A stretch of DNA of 52,698 nt from Escherichia sp. E1V33 (GTDB lineage Bacteria > Pseudomonadota > Gammaproteobacteria > Enterobacterales > Enterobacteriaceae), in assembly GCF_004211955.1 (NCBI RefSeq), contig NZ_RHJI01000025.1:1-52698 (forward strand), read 5' to 3'. A program made the translations under genes and the position numbers. The notes under the pieces were generated by a model. It saw only the letters and a list, made by a program, of their open reading frames with translations. It had not been told where the DNA came from and did no database searches. This document shows, piece by piece, positions 11,222 to 21,111 of the stretch (its first letter is position 1; every line of letters begins with the position of its first letter).

Positions 11222-11256
11222 AAAACCCGGTAAGCATTTAGTGCCGGGTTTTTTAT
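11222..11256 (+). terminator. Rho-independent terminator of hrpA
   Basis: Inverted repeat AAAACCCGG / CCGGGTTTT with a short loop followed by further T residues, 24 bases after the hrpA stop. The rest of the gap up to ydcF (to 11469) shows no gene. Confidence 0.85.
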
Positions 11257-11469
11257 TAATTCTAAAAACGGTAAGGGCAAAAATTGGGGAATTCAGAAAA
11301 ATACAATTCTCTGCTGCAAGATGAATAATGTTTATCTACAGCTTTTCCGTAAAAGATATGTCATGCTTGCGGAGAGGCGGTTAAGGAAATACGGCTTCCT
11401 CCTTTCAGAGTGCTCCGCTTCTCATTATTATCTCACGCGGTATTCTTAAGGGAACGAGAAGGAGGGTCC

Positions 11470-12270
11470 ATGAATATTAACCCGTTTCCGACGCTTTCAG
11501 CGTCAACCATTGATGCTATAAACGTTATCGGTCGATGGCTGGCGCAAGATGATTTCTCCGGTGAGGCTCCGTATCAGGCCGATTGTGTGATACTTGCAGG
11601 CAATGCTGTCATTCCCACGATCGATGCCGCTTGTAAAATTGCAAGAGATCAGCAAATTCCATTACTGATCAGTGGTGGTATAGGTCACTCGACAACTTTT
11701 TTGTATAGCGCTGTCGCACAGCATCCGCATTACAACACCATTCGAACTACGGGCAGAGCAGAGGCTACCATCCTTGCGGATATCGCCCATCAGTTCTGGC
11801 ATATTTCACGTGAAAAAATTTTGATTGAAGATCAATCAACTAACTGTGGAGAAAATGCTCGTTTCAGTATCGCATTATTGAATCAGTTAGCAGAGCGAGT
11901 CCACACCACGATCGTCGTCCAGGATCCTACTATGCAACGCCGAACGATGGCGACGTTTCGTCGTATTACAGGAGATAATCCTGATGCACCTCGCTGGCTA
12001 AGTTATCCGGGATTCGTACCACAGTTGGGAAATGATGCGGGCAGCGTGACGTTTGCTAATCCGCTGACAGGGCTGTGGCCAGTTGAGCGATATTTGTCCC
12101 TACTTACTGGCGAGCTGCCGCGCTTGCGCGATGACAGCGATGGCTATGGACCACGCGGACGCGATTTTATTGTTCACGTTGATTTTCCGCCAGAAGTTAC
12201 GCAGGCATGGCAAATATTACAGCATGACGCCGTGCTTATTGAGGCAATGGAGAGTCGCTCACTGCGTTAA
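11470..12270 (+). CDS. ydcF: DUF218 family protein YdcF
   Basis: 266 residues from the ATG at 11470, which has a strong ribosome-binding site (GGAGGG, 11461-11466) and gives the K-12 YdcF length; the frame stays open 20 codons further upstream but those residues are not conserved. DUF218 (SanA/ElyC-like) Rossmann fold: CVILAGNAV near the start, [10 protein letters not shown], the [11 protein letters not shown] helix and [11 protein letters not shown], a loop typical of the family. K-12 YdcF has been reported to bind S-adenosylmethionine; its substrate is unknown. No signal peptide, so probably cytosolic. Confidence 0.9.
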   Translation: MNINPFPTLSASTIDAINVIGRWLAQDDFSGEAPYQADCVILAGNAVIPTIDAACKIARDQQIPLLISGGIGHSTTFLYSAVAQHPHYNTIRTTGRAEATILADIAHQFWHISREKILIEDQSTNCGENARFSIALLNQLAERVHTTIVVQDPTMQRRTMATFRRITGDNPDAPRWLSYPGFVPQLGNDAGSVTFANPLTGLWPVERYLSLLTGELPRLRDDSDGYGPRGRDFIVHVDFPPEVTQAWQILQHDAVLIEAMESRSLR

Positions 12271-12273
12271 TAA

Positions 12274-12309
12274 TTGCCCGTTTGTGAACAATTGCTTGCA
12301 AACGGGTAA
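12274..12309 (+). terminator. Terminator-like hairpin after ydcF
   Basis: CCCGTTTG (12277-12284) pairs with CAAACGGG (12299-12306) just behind the ydcF stop; the downstream sequence is T-rich but interrupted. Confidence 0.6.
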
Positions 12310-12465
12310 TAATCTCATCTTTTTCTTCCTTTCTTTATTCTCGTCATATCTCTTTTTATGAAGCCTTTCACAAATTTGCACATCCACGATGCCTTCTCTG
12401 CTGTGATTGATGTTAATTAACATATGAATTACAAAATATAAACGCATCAATCACAGGAGTAGCTC

Positions 12466-13905
12466 ATGTCTGTACCCGTTCAACATCCTATGTATATCGA
12501 TGGACAGTTTGTCACCTGGCGCGGCGACGCATGGATTGATGTGGTAAACCCCGCAACAGAGGCAGTGATTTCCCGCATTCCTGATGGTCAGGCTGAAGAT
12601 GCTCGCAAAGCAATCGACGCAGCAGAGCGTGCGCAGCCAGAATGGGAAGCATTGCCCGCGATTGAACGAGCCAACTGGTTACGGAAAATCTCTGCGGGGA
12701 TCCGCGAACGGGCCAGTGAAATTAGCTCATTGATCGTCGAGGAAGGTGGCAAAATTCAACAGCTGGCCGAAGTCGAAGTCGCTTTTACTGCTGACTATAT
12801 CGATTACATGGCGGAATGGGCTCGTCGCTATGAGGGCGAGATTATTCAAAGTGATCGTCCCGGGGAAAACATCCTGCTGTTTAAACGTGCGTTGGGCGTA
12901 ACGACAGGTATCTTACCGTGGAACTTCCCGTTTTTCCTGATCGCTCGCAAAATGGCGCCAGCTCTTCTCACAGGCAATACCATTGTCATCAAACCGAGCG
13001 AGTTTACGCCAAACAATGCGATCGCATTTGCTAAAATTGTCGACGAAATTGGCCTTCCACGCGGCGTGTTTAACCTTGTGTTAGGACGCGGTGAAACGGT
13101 TGGTCAGGAGTTAGCGGGTAACCCAAAAGTCGCAATGGTCAGTATGACAGGCAGCGTCGCTGCCGGAGAAAAAATCATGGCGACCGCGGCGAAAAATATC
13201 ACCAAAGTGTGTCTGGAGCTGGGGGGCAAAGCTCCTGCTATTGTGATGGATGACGCCGATCTTGAACTAGCAGTCAAAGCCATTGTTGATTCACGCGTGA
13301 TAAATACCGGACAGGTTTGCAACTGTGCGGAACGTGTCTATGTGCAGAAAGGTATTTACGATCGCTTTGTTAATCGACTGGGCGAGGCTATGCAGGCTGT
13401 TCAATTTGGTAACCCCGCCGAACGTAACGACATTGCGATGGGGCCGCTGATTAACGCTGCGGCTCTGGAAAGGGTGGAACAAAAGGTGGCGCGGGCAGTA
13501 GAAGAGGGCGCGAGAATCGCGTTGGGTGGTAAAGCTGTAGAAGGAAAAGGTTATTATTATCCGCCAACGTTGCTGTTGGATGTCCGCCAGGAAATGTCCA
13601 TTATGCACGAAGAAACCTTTGGGCCAGTGCTGCCGGTAGTCGCGTTTGACACGCTGGAACACGCTATCTCCATGGCCAACGACAGCGATTATGGCCTGAC
13701 GTCGTCGATATATACCGAGAATATTAACGTGGCGATGAAAGCCATCAAAGGACTCAAGTTTGGCGAAACCTACATCAATCGAGAAAACTTCGAAGCTATG
13801 CAAGGTTTCCATGCTGGATGGCGTAAGTCGGGTATTGGCGGCGCAGATGGCAAACATGGTTTGCATGAGTATCTGCAGACTCAGGTGGTCTATTTGCAGT
13901 CGTAA
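12466..13905 (+). CDS. aldA: Lactaldehyde/glycolaldehyde dehydrogenase AldA
   Basis: 479 residues, as in K-12. NAD-dependent aldehyde dehydrogenase fold with PWNFPFF, KPSEFTPN (cofactor binding), LELGGK with general base Glu251, and catalytic Cys285 in GQVCNCA. It oxidises L-lactaldehyde to L-lactate in fucose and rhamnose breakdown, and also glycolaldehyde. The start has a clear AGGAG ribosome-binding site. In K-12 the gene is CRP-activated and ArcA-repressed; I could not point to a convincing CRP box in the 195-bp leader. It converges on gapC. Confidence 0.97.
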   Translation: MSVPVQHPMYIDGQFVTWRGDAWIDVVNPATEAVISRIPDGQAEDARKAIDAAERAQPEWEALPAIERANWLRKISAGIRERASEISSLIVEEGGKIQQLAEVEVAFTADYIDYMAEWARRYEGEIIQSDRPGENILLFKRALGVTTGILPWNFPFFLIARKMAPALLTGNTIVIKPSEFTPNNAIAFAKIVDEIGLPRGVFNLVLGRGETVGQELAGNPKVAMVSMTGSVAAGEKIMATAAKNITKVCLELGGKAPAIVMDDADLELAVKAIVDSRVINTGQVCNCAERVYVQKGIYDRFVNRLGEAMQAVQFGNPAERNDIAMGPLINAAALERVEQKVARAVEEGARIALGGKAVEGKGYYYPPTLLLDVRQEMSIMHEETFGPVLPVVAFDTLEHAISMANDSDYGLTSSIYTENINVAMKAIKGLKFGETYINRENFEAMQGFHAGWRKSGIGGADGKHGLHEYLQTQVVYLQS

Positions 13906-13914
13906 TGAATGAAA

Positions 13915-13938
13915 GCGGCGGAGGTTTTTCCTCCGCCT
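13915..13938. terminator. Hairpin between convergent aldA and gapC
   Basis: GGCGGAGG (13917-13924) and CCTCCGCC (13930-13937) flank a five-T loop in the 40-bp gap between the two stop codons. T runs after the stem are weak, but the position suggests a shared terminator. Confidence 0.6.
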
Positions 13939-13945
13939 GTGCTGG

Positions 13946-14947
13946 TCAGAGTTTGGCGAATTTTTCCAGGGTACGAATGAGTTGAGTGACAAAACCATAC
14001 TCGTTATCGTACCAGGCGACGGTCTTCACCAGTTGTAAATCGCCCACTGCGGTGATTTCCGTTTGGGTCGCATCAAACACCGAACCAAAATGGCTACCAA
14101 TGATATCGGAAGAGACAATTTCTTCGTCGGTATAACCAAACGATTCGTTATTGGTCGTTGCTTTTTTAAGTGCGTTATTTACCTCTTCAGCAGTCACTTG
14201 TTTCCCCAGGATAGACACCAGCTCGGTCACTGAACCTGTTTTCACTGGCACGCGTTGCGCATGGCCTTTAAGTTTGCCGCTAAGTTCGGGGATCACCAGA
14301 CCAATGGCTTTTGCCGCGCCGGTAGTGTGGGGGATGATATTTTCTGCCGCCGCCCGCGATGCACGTAAATCTTTACCACGCGGACCATCCACCAGAGACT
14401 GGGTGCCGGTATAGGCATGGATCGTTGTCATTGTGCCAACTTCTATCCCAAAACTGTCATGCAGTGCTTTGGCCATCGGCGCAAGACAGTTGGTTGTGCA
14501 TGACGCCACAGAAACAATGGTGTCGTTGCCATCCAGAGTGTCATCATTGACGTTATAAACGATGGTTTTCATTTCTCCTGCCGGTGCTGAAATCAACACC
14601 TTCTTCGCGCCAGCGTCCAGATGCGCCTGGGATTTTTCTGCGGAAGTATAAAAACCAGTACATTCAATGACAATTTCAGCACCTTTTACTTTCCAGGGGA
14701 TATTTTTTGCTTCTTTTTCGGCGTAAACCGCAATACTTTTTCCATCAACAATAAGTGAATCCTCTGTGAAATCGACGCTCCAGGGGAAAGGGCCGTAGTT
14801 TGAATCGTGCTTTAGCAGGTAGGCGAGAATTTTCGGAGACGTAAGATCATTAATGGCGACAACGTCAATGTTACTTTTAATCTCAAGTAACCGACGTAAT
14901 ACCAGCCGGCCGATACGACCAAAACCGTTAATGCCAACTTTGCTCAT
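13946..14947 (-). CDS. gapC: Glyceraldehyde-3-phosphate dehydrogenase C, intact
   Basis: 333 residues, a full-length phosphorylating GAPDH. NAD-binding [10 protein letters not shown] is at residues 5-14, the catalytic SCTTNCLAP motif has Cys150, the following TMTTIHAYT carries the active-site His, and the C-terminal WYDNEYGF is complete. In K-12 gapC is a broken pseudogene; here the frame runs uninterrupted from ATG to stop, so a working second GAPDH paralogue is likely. It is transcribed away from cybB, with a 188-bp divergent gap that shows no obvious operator. Confidence 0.92.
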   Translation of the reverse strand: MSKVGINGFGRIGRLVLRRLLEIKSNIDVVAINDLTSPKILAYLLKHDSNYGPFPWSVDFTEDSLIVDGKSIAVYAEKEAKNIPWKVKGAEIVIECTGFYTSAEKSQAHLDAGAKKVLISAPAGEMKTIVYNVNDDTLDGNDTIVSVASCTTNCLAPMAKALHDSFGIEVGTMTTIHAYTGTQSLVDGPRGKDLRASRAAAENIIPHTTGAAKAIGLVIPELSGKLKGHAQRVPVKTGSVTELVSILGKQVTAEEVNNALKKATTNNESFGYTDEEIVSSDIIGSHFGSVFDATQTEITAVGDLQLVKTVAWYDNEYGFVTQLIRTLEKFAKL

Positions 14948-15135
14948 GGTTTTCTCCAGTCAAGAACTTGTGGGTAAAAATTAGTCCTTTCCAGGCTTAG
15001 ACCAGGATGACAGGATGGGCAATCTACATTTTTGCTGTGAAACGTAACGTACTGAAAACGGGTGAACAATATTTAATGAAATTTTAAGAAAAGCTCGTTA
15101 TGTTAACGACAAATTGTGTTAAAGCAGGAAATGTT

Positions 15136-15666
15136 ATGGGAATTAGATATTCAAGGTTACAAATTGGCATTCACTGGCTGGTCTTTTTGCTGGTTATTGC
15201 AGCCTATTGTGCAATGGAGTTTCGTGGTTTTTTCCCGCGTAGCGATCGTCCGGTGATCAACATGATCCACGTTTCATGTGGCATCTCAATTCTCGTGCTG
15301 ATGGTGTTTCGTCTGTTACTCCGATTGAAATACCCAACACCGCCCATTGTACCGAAACCCAGGCCCATGATAACGGGATTCGCTCATTTGGGACATTTGG
15401 TGATCTATCTCCTGTTTATTGTGTTGCCAGTGATTGGTTTGGTGATGATGTATAACCGGGGTAATCCGTGGTTTGCGTTTGGTGTGACGATGCCTTACGC
15501 GTCAGAGGCCAATTTTGACCTGGTGGATAGATTAAAGTGGTGGCATGAAACGTTGGCCAATCTGGGATATTTCGTTATCGGGCTTCATGCGGCGGCAGCT
15601 CTTGCACACCACTATTTATGGAAAGACAACACGCTTTTGCGCATGATGCCGCGTAAGCGCTCCTGA
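15136..15666 (+). CDS. cybB: Cytochrome b561 CybB
   Basis: 176 residues from the ATG at 15136, preceded by an AGGA ribosome-binding site; an upstream in-frame ATG at 15100 would add 12 non-conserved residues. There are four hydrophobic membrane segments, with the His residues expected to ligate two b hemes (SIHW-type HWLV, MIHVSCG, HLGHL, GLHAAAALAHHY). In K-12 it acts as a superoxide:ubiquinone oxidoreductase in the inner membrane. Sequence divergence from K-12 is scattered and conservative. rydC lies just downstream on the opposite strand. Confidence 0.93.
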   Translation: MGIRYSRLQIGIHWLVFLLVIAAYCAMEFRGFFPRSDRPVINMIHVSCGISILVLMVFRLLLRLKYPTPPIVPKPRPMITGFAHLGHLVIYLLFIVLPVIGLVMMYNRGNPWFAFGVTMPYASEANFDLVDRLKWWHETLANLGYFVIGLHAAAALAHHYLWKDNTLLRMMPRKRS

Positions 15667-15675
15667 GGATATTAG

Positions 15676-15739
15676 AAGAAAGCGCCTGTACTAAACCAGA
15701 CCCGTGGTACAGGCGAAGAATACGGGTCTACATCGGAAG
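15676..15739 (-). ncRNA. rydC: Hfq-binding small RNA RydC
   Basis: Reading the minus strand, 64 bases start with CTTCCGATGTAGACCCGT and contain two interleaved stems: GACCCGT with ACGGGTC, and CGCCTGTAC with GTACAGGCG (plus-strand 15707-15715 and 15683-15691). This is the H-type pseudoknot known for RydC, ending in a T-rich tail, at the known RydC location between cybB and ydcA. RydC base-pairs with cfa mRNA (activation) and represses targets such as yejABEF. A consensus TATAAT (plus 15745-15750) ends five bases before the transcript start. Confidence 0.93.
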
Positions 15740-15744
15740 CGCCT

Positions 15745-15750
15745 ATTATA
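15745..15750 (-). promoter_or_regulatory. -10 element of rydC
   Basis: A perfect TATAAT on the minus strand, five bases upstream of the RydC 5' end. A TTTTAT at about the right spacing is the best -35 candidate. Confidence 0.7.
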
Positions 15751-15938
15751 TTTATTTGTATGACAAATAAAACCATAATCCGAGTTTACATGTTCAACTG
15801 ATTGATATTTAATCAATATGTCTACCGTTAAGATTGAAATTTAATTTTTCCAATCTTTGATCTCCCTAAGTGAAATAAAGACCGTGCAGCGTACAACTTT
15901 TATACCGAACATAAGATTCGGCAAACCATGGAGGTTGT

Positions 15939-16112
15939 ATGAAAAAGCTGCTGTTTATTTTACTGATGGGATTACTGATGTCTTTTTATGCTGATGCCGG
16001 GCGCAAACCCTGTTCTGGTGCGAAAGGGGGGATCTCTCACTGTACTGCTGGCGGCAAATTTGTCTGTAACGATGGTTCTATCAGCGCATCGAAAAAAACA
16101 TGCACTAACTAA
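15939..16112 (+). CDS. ydcA: Small secreted protein YdcA
   Basis: 57 codons beginning MKKLLFILLMGLLMSFYADAGRK, with a GGAGG ribosome-binding site. An N-terminal signal peptide (Lys-Lys, hydrophobic core, likely cleavage after ADA) is followed by a short mature part with four cysteines (KPCSGAKGG, HCTAGG, FVCNDGS, KKTCTN), which should form two disulfides in the periplasm. Length and sequence match K-12 YdcA, a protein of unknown function. A 3' transcript end is not obvious. Confidence 0.88.
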   Translation: MKKLLFILLMGLLMSFYADAGRKPCSGAKGGISHCTAGGKFVCNDGSISASKKTCTN

Positions 16113-16178
16113 AAGGGGCGCCATGAGAAAATGAACTCGTCAACCAGATGCGCGGGGAATGTTCCCCCGCGCAGGCCC

Positions 16179-16383
<205 letters not shown>

Positions 16384-16386
<3 letters not shown>

Positions 16387-16436
16387 TCGTTGGCCTCGGT
16401 TGATAGAAATATCGGTCGGGGCCTTCGTCTTTCTGA
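16384..16436 (+). ncRNA. sokB: Antisense RNA SokB (ends approximate)
   Basis: On the plus strand opposite the mokB start, GGCCTCG (16392-16398) pairs with CGGGGCC (16417-16423) and is followed by a T-rich tail. This layout, including the GGCCTCGGTTGAT start of the stem, resembles Sok of plasmid R1. It would be complementary to the mokB translation start region and block MokB/HokB synthesis. The exact 5' end cannot be read. Confidence 0.68.
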
Positions 16437-16661
16437 TTCCCGGTAAGCCTGAAAACAGAAAGTCTCAGGCGCCCGCAAACATCCTATGCAATTACCCTTA
16501 CCAAAGAAATAATCACTTCACGAAATTGCGTGGCATTTTCCAGAATATTTTGTAATACGCCTTACAAGGTATAACGACTCGTAAGTCTCTTCATTCCGAC
16601 GGTAATAATCTCTCATCGCAATAATTGTTGTAAAAATGTGATATGAGCAGGTTTTTGGCAG

Positions 16662-16688
16662 TAAGCAATTACCATCGATTGCCGATGA
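16662..16688 (+). promoter_or_regulatory. Sigma-28 (FliA) promoter of trg
   Basis: TAAGCAAT, 11 bases, GCCGATGA: close to the flagellar consensus TAAAGTTT-N11-GCCGATAA with the exact spacing, 40 bases before the trg start. FliA control is expected for a chemoreceptor. The rest of the 340-bp gap before it holds sokB and the mokB/hokB promoter region. Confidence 0.82.
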
Positions 16689-16727
16689 CTCTCTCTCGGG
16701 AGTAAACCAGGAAGAGAGACAACGGTC

Positions 16728-18368
16728 ATGAATACAACATCCTCACACCGCTTAGGCTTTTTACATCACATCAGGTTGGTTCCGTTATTTGCCTGCATTC
16801 TTGGCGGCATCCTGTTTCTGTTTGCATTGAGTTCATCCCTGGCGGGGTATTTTCTCTGGCAGGCAGACCGCGATCAGCGCGATGTCAGCGACGAGATCCA
16901 GATACGCACGGGTTTAGCAAACAGCTCTGATTTATTGCGTTCAGCTCGGATCAATATGATTCAGGCCGGGGCAGCGAGTCGTATCGCTGAAATGGAAGAG
17001 ATGAAGCGAAATATTGCGCAAGCGGAATTGCAGATAAAACAATCACAACTAGGCTATAAAATTTACCGTACTCGCCTGGTGAAAACTCCCGCTGACGATG
17101 CGCTGGATGGCGAATTAAATCAGCGTTTCCAGGCTTATATCTCCGGCCTGCAACCCATGTTGAAATATGCCAAAAATGGCATGTTTGAAGCCATTATCAA
17201 TCATGAAAGTGAGCAGGTCAGAACGCTGGATAACGCCTATAACCAGCAGTTAAGCAAAGCCATTGAGATACGTAGCGCCAGAGCAAACCAGCTTGCGGAA
17301 CAGGCGCATCAGCGTACCCGTCTGGGAGGGATGTTTATGATTGGCGCATTTTTACTTGCGCTGGTTATGACGCTGATAACCTTTATGGTGTTACGCCGGA
17401 TTGTCATTCGTCCTCTGCAACATGCCGCCCAACGGATTGAAAAAATTGCCAGTGGCGATCTGACTCTGGTTGACGAGCCCACTGGCCGCAGTGAAATCGG
17501 CCGCTTAAGTCGCCATCTACAGCAAATGCAGCATTCGCTGGCGCTGACGGTAGGCGCTGTGCGCCAGGGGGCAGAAGTTATCTATCGTGGCACCAGTGAG
17601 ATTTCTGTTGGTAATGCTGACCTTTCTTCACGTACCGAAGAACAAGCTGCGGCAATTGAACAAACCGCCGCCAGCATGGAGCAACTCACCGCAACAGTGA
17701 AGCAAAATTCTGATAACGCACATCATGCCAGCAAACTAGCGCAAGAGGCCTCAAGTAAAGCCAGTGATGGCGGACAAACAGTTTCCGGTGTAGTGCGGAC
17801 AATGGGTAATATCTCCAGTAGCTCGAAGAAAATTTCTGAAATCACGGCTGTTATTAATAGTATTGCCTTCCAGACCAATATCCTGGCGCTCAACGCCGCC
17901 GTTGAAGCTGCACGAGCCGGTGAGCAAGGACGCGGATTTGCCGTTGTCGCCAGCGAAGTGCGTACACTTGCAAGCCGCAGCGCTCAGGCGGCGAAAGAGA
18001 TTGAAGGCTTGATCAGTGAGTCCGTCAGGTTAATTGGTCAGGGGGCCGATGAAGTGGCAACGGCAGGGAAAACCATGAGCGCTATTGTTGATGCCGTGGC
18101 GAGCGTCACACATATCATGCAAGAAATAGCTGCCGCCTCGGATGAACAAAGCAGAGGTATCACACAAGTTAGCCAGGCGATTTCTGAAATGGATAAAGTG
18201 ACGCAACAGAACGCTTCTCTGGTGGAAGAGGCTTCAGCTGCGGCGGTATCTCTTGAAGAACAGGCGGCGCGGTTAACTGAAGCCGTAGATGTGTTCCGTC
18301 TGAAGAAACATTCTGTGTCGGCAGAACAACACGGAGTTGGTGATCCCGTGAGTTTGGTAACGGTGTGA
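16728..18368 (+). CDS. trg: Methyl-accepting chemotaxis protein III (ribose/galactose receptor) Trg
   Basis: 546 residues, as in K-12. It begins with a cytoplasmic tail and TM1 (about 20-42), then a four-helix periplasmic ligand domain to about residue 200, TM2 (about 203-223), a HAMP domain, methylation helices and the invariant signalling hairpin ([20 protein letters not shown]). It senses ribose and galactose through their periplasmic binding proteins. The periplasmic domain carries most differences from K-12 while the signalling tip is unchanged. Trg lacks the NWETF CheR-docking pentapeptide of Tsr/Tar; the C-terminus here ends SLVTV. Confidence 0.97.
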   Translation: MNTTSSHRLGFLHHIRLVPLFACILGGILFLFALSSSLAGYFLWQADRDQRDVSDEIQIRTGLANSSDLLRSARINMIQAGAASRIAEMEEMKRNIAQAELQIKQSQLGYKIYRTRLVKTPADDALDGELNQRFQAYISGLQPMLKYAKNGMFEAIINHESEQVRTLDNAYNQQLSKAIEIRSARANQLAEQAHQRTRLGGMFMIGAFLLALVMTLITFMVLRRIVIRPLQHAAQRIEKIASGDLTLVDEPTGRSEIGRLSRHLQQMQHSLALTVGAVRQGAEVIYRGTSEISVGNADLSSRTEEQAAAIEQTAASMEQLTATVKQNSDNAHHASKLAQEASSKASDGGQTVSGVVRTMGNISSSSKKISEITAVINSIAFQTNILALNAAVEAARAGEQGRGFAVVASEVRTLASRSAQAAKEIEGLISESVRLIGQGADEVATAGKTMSAIVDAVASVTHIMQEIAAASDEQSRGITQVSQAISEMDKVTQQNASLVEEASAAAVSLEEQAARLTEAVDVFRLKKHSVSAEQHGVGDPVSLVTV

Positions 18369-18374
18369 TAATGA

Positions 18375-18405
18375 TAAAAAAGGGATCGCAAGATCCCTTA
18401 TTTTT
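18375..18405. terminator. Bidirectional terminator trg/ydcI
   Basis: AAGGGATC-GCAA-GATCCCTT with A run on the left and T run on the right, in the gap between convergent stop codons; it reads as a terminator on both strands. Confidence 0.85.
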
Positions 18406-19328
18406 CAGAACGGCATTGATTTTCGAATGGCGTTAATCATCAACTGGCAACCAGAAGAGAGTGTTGCATCTACGCGGGTCAGTATTCCAATAGGTTCGCC
18501 TGCTCCATGCCCCGGAACAGGCAGGGCCACCAGCGTGGCATGACGCAGGTCGTCTTTCACAGCGCCAGAAGGAACAAACCACACATAGTCGTATTCAACC
18601 GTAAGTTGACGTGAAAGCGATGCAGACAACGTTTCAATACAGCCTGAAGGAATTTTACATCCCTGGCTTTTTACTAACGCCTCTGAATGCTGCCGTGGCG
18701 CGGTGCCTTCTGGTGATACGACAACAGGCCATTCCAGTACCCGACTTAACGTTACGTTCTCCTGAAGCAGGGGGTGATTAGGCCGGACAACTAACTTAAG
18801 TGATTCGAGAAACAGCAGTTCGTAATTAAGTCCGGTCATCAGTTCAGGATCTGACATCCGACCAACACCAATATCGATTTCCCCTGCTTTTAATCCCGCA
18901 AGGATCATCGTGTTACTCATAGTGGCAACTTGCAGTGTGGTTTCTTTTTGTTGCTGATGAAACTGACCTATAACAGAAGGTAATATCCCCAGTGCCGCGG
19001 TAGGTAGCGCGCCCACTCTGACGACATCATTGTTAAGGCCTTCTTTACGATTAAGTGACTGTCCTGCGGTGTTGATGGCGTCGAGAACTCTGACTGCGTG
19101 AGTTAAAAATTGCTCGCCAGGTAAGGTGAGTTGTGCGCCTTGACGTCCACGGTCGAACAGGCGAGCTCCCGTCAATTGCTCCAGTTCATTCAATGTCTTA
19201 GAGAGTGCCGGTTGACTCAGATTAAGGGTTTCAGCCGCGCGCCCCAAAGTTCCTTGTTGTGCGACAGCTACGAATGTATGAAGGTGGCGCAAACGGATGC
19301 GCTGACTAAACAGACTATTTTTTTCCAT
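18405..19328 (-). CDS. ydcI: LysR-family regulator YdcI
   Basis: 307 residues from the ATG at 19328 (MEKNSLFSQRIRL...), the K-12 length; the frame is open 47 codons further upstream but those residues look non-coding. An N-terminal winged HTH (LRHLHTFVAVAQQGTLGRAAETLNLSQPALSKTLNELE) is followed by a LysR substrate-binding domain with GALPTAALGILP and VRVGALP. In Salmonella and E. coli, YdcI has been linked to acid stress and stationary phase. The ribosome-binding site is weak. It is divergent from ydcJ with a 216-bp gap, the likely site of autoregulation. Confidence 0.92.
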   Translation of the reverse strand: MEKNSLFSQRIRLRHLHTFVAVAQQGTLGRAAETLNLSQPALSKTLNELEQLTGARLFDRGRQGAQLTLPGEQFLTHAVRVLDAINTAGQSLNRKEGLNNDVVRVGALPTAALGILPSVIGQFHQQQKETTLQVATMSNTMILAGLKAGEIDIGVGRMSDPELMTGLNYELLFLESLKLVVRPNHPLLQENVTLSRVLEWPVVVSPEGTAPRQHSEALVKSQGCKIPSGCIETLSASLSRQLTVEYDYVWFVPSGAVKDDLRHATLVALPVPGHGAGEPIGILTRVDATLSSGCQLMINAIRKSMPF

Positions 19329-19544
19329 AAGCGATGTTAAAAACGAAGCGGTGCCACTGACAAGTGATGTTGTTTGATTATGATAACTTGATTGCAAAAT
19401 ATTATTAACATTTAAAGTAATTACGTTACATGGAAATCGATAATATTGATGATTTCGCGGCGAGATCACAGTTTGTAAATTCTTCCCACCAGAGTGAATG
19501 CGGTTACCTACACTCGAGATAATTGACCACTGGGGGTAGACATT

Positions 19545-20888
19545 ATGGCGAACAGCATCACAGCGGATGAGATTCGGGAACAGTTTTCGCAGGCAATGTC
19601 AGCCATGTATCAACAAGAAGTTCCGCAGTACGGTACGTTGCTGGAACTGGTCGCTGACGTGAATCTGGCTGTGCTGGAAAATAATCCCCAACTGCATGAA
19701 AAAATGGTGAATGCGGATGAACTGGCGAGGCTTAACGTTGAACGACATGGGGCGATACGTGTGGGAACAGCGCAGGAACTTGCCACATTAAGGCGGATAT
19801 TCGCCATTATGGGGATGTATCCGGTGAGTTATTACGATCTCTCGCAGGCGGGTGTGCCGGTACATTCTACGGCATTTCGGCCCATCGATGATGCCTCGCT
19901 TGCGCGTAATCCTTTCCGCGTTTTTACCTCATTGCTCCGCCTTGAGCTTATCGAAAACAAAACATTGCGCCATAAGGCGGCGGAGATTTTACGCCAGCGC
20001 GATATCTTTACCCCACGTTGTCGGCAACTGTTAGATGAATATGATCGGGAGGGTGGTTTTAGCGAAGCGCAAGCGCGGGAGTTTGTGCGGGAAGCCCTGG
20101 AGACATTTCGCTGGCATCAGTCAGCTACGGTGGATGAAGAAACCTATCACGCATTGCATAACGAGCATCGGCTGATCGCTGATGTAGTCTGCTTTCCGGG
20201 TTGTCATATCAACCACCTGACGCCACGCACGCTGGACATTGATCGTGTGCAGTCGATGATGCCCGAATGCGGTATTGAACCAAAAATTCTCATCGAAGGG
20301 CCGCCGCGCCGCGAGGTGCCGATTTTATTGCGTCAGACCAGCTTTAAGGCACTGGAAGAAACGGTTCTGTTTGTGGGGCAACAGCAGGGAAGACATACCG
20401 CGCGATTTGGTGAGATAGAGCAGCGCGGAGTGGCATTAACGCCGAAAGGGCGGCAACTGTATGATGAACTTCTGCGTAATGCCGGAACCGGACAGGATAA
20501 TCTCACTCATCAACTGCATTTGCAGGAAACTTTTCGCGCTTTCCCGGACAGCGAATTTTTGATGCGCCAGCAAGGGCTGGCATGGTTCCGTTATCGACTG
20601 ACACCTTCGGGTGAAGCGCATCGTCAGGCGATTCATCCTGGGGACGATCCGCAACCGTTGATCGAACGTGGCTGGGTTGTCGCGCAACCTATTACCTATG
20701 AGGATTTTTTGCCGGTGAGTGCGGCGGGGATCTTTCAGTCCAATCTCGGTAACGAAACGCAGACGCGCAGTCATGGTAATGCCAGTCGTGAGGCATTCGA
20801 GCAGGCGCTGGGCTGCCAGGTTTTTGATGAATTTCAGTTATACAAGGAAGCTGAAGATCGCAGTAAACGCCGCTGTGGATTGCTTTAA
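19545..20888 (+). CDS. ydcJ: 2-oxoadipate dioxygenase/decarboxylase family protein YdcJ (DUF1338)
   Basis: 447 residues, as in K-12. DUF1338 family, related to Pseudomonas putida HglS, which converts 2-oxoadipate to 2-hydroxyglutarate with Fe(II) and O2 in lysine breakdown. Candidate metal ligands are visible: His68 in VERHGAIRVG, His224 (or 221) in the FPGCHINHLTPR segment, and Glu290 in RFGEIEQRG. Whether the Escherichia protein uses 2-oxoadipate in the cell is not shown by sequence. It starts downstream of the ydcI/ydcJ divergent gap. A weak hairpin (GCCTGATT / AATCAGGC, 20918-20942) follows. Confidence 0.9.
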   Translation: MANSITADEIREQFSQAMSAMYQQEVPQYGTLLELVADVNLAVLENNPQLHEKMVNADELARLNVERHGAIRVGTAQELATLRRIFAIMGMYPVSYYDLSQAGVPVHSTAFRPIDDASLARNPFRVFTSLLRLELIENKTLRHKAAEILRQRDIFTPRCRQLLDEYDREGGFSEAQAREFVREALETFRWHQSATVDEETYHALHNEHRLIADVVCFPGCHINHLTPRTLDIDRVQSMMPECGIEPKILIEGPPRREVPILLRQTSFKALEETVLFVGQQQGRHTARFGEIEQRGVALTPKGRQLYDELLRNAGTGQDNLTHQLHLQETFRAFPDSEFLMRQQGLAWFRYRLTPSGEAHRQAIHPGDDPQPLIERGWVVAQPITYEDFLPVSAAGIFQSNLGNETQTRSHGNASREAFEQALGCQVFDEFQLYKEAEDRSKRRCGLL

Positions 20889-20917
20889 AATCGGGCCATC
20901 CTGCTTTGCAAAAATTT

Positions 20918-20942
20918 GCCTGATTTTACAAATGAATCAGGC
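20918..20942 (+). terminator. Weak hairpin after ydcJ
   Basis: Perfect 8-bp inverted repeat GCCTGATT / AATCAGGC with a 9-base loop, 30 bases after the ydcJ stop and followed by only a short T-rich stretch. Confidence 0.4.
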
Positions 20943-21111
20943 TCTTCCCATCGACATAAAAAATTTGCCGATTTATGCAGATTCTCCATGCTCAGCAATT
21001 GGATTATTAATAAATATTGTCTAGAGTGAGCGGTCATTAATAAGCACTTTCTTGCCGCTGAAAACGACCAGCGCGGGACCATTCACAAACCAGAAGGACT
21101 CACTGTCAGGT

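Noticed and set aside
12402-12422. CRP site in the aldA leader
   Set aside because: Only the left TGTGA half fits; the right half does not match.
13291-13998. 235-codon minus-strand frame opposite aldA
   Set aside because: Overlaps the confidently called aldA end to end and runs into gapC; no family features.
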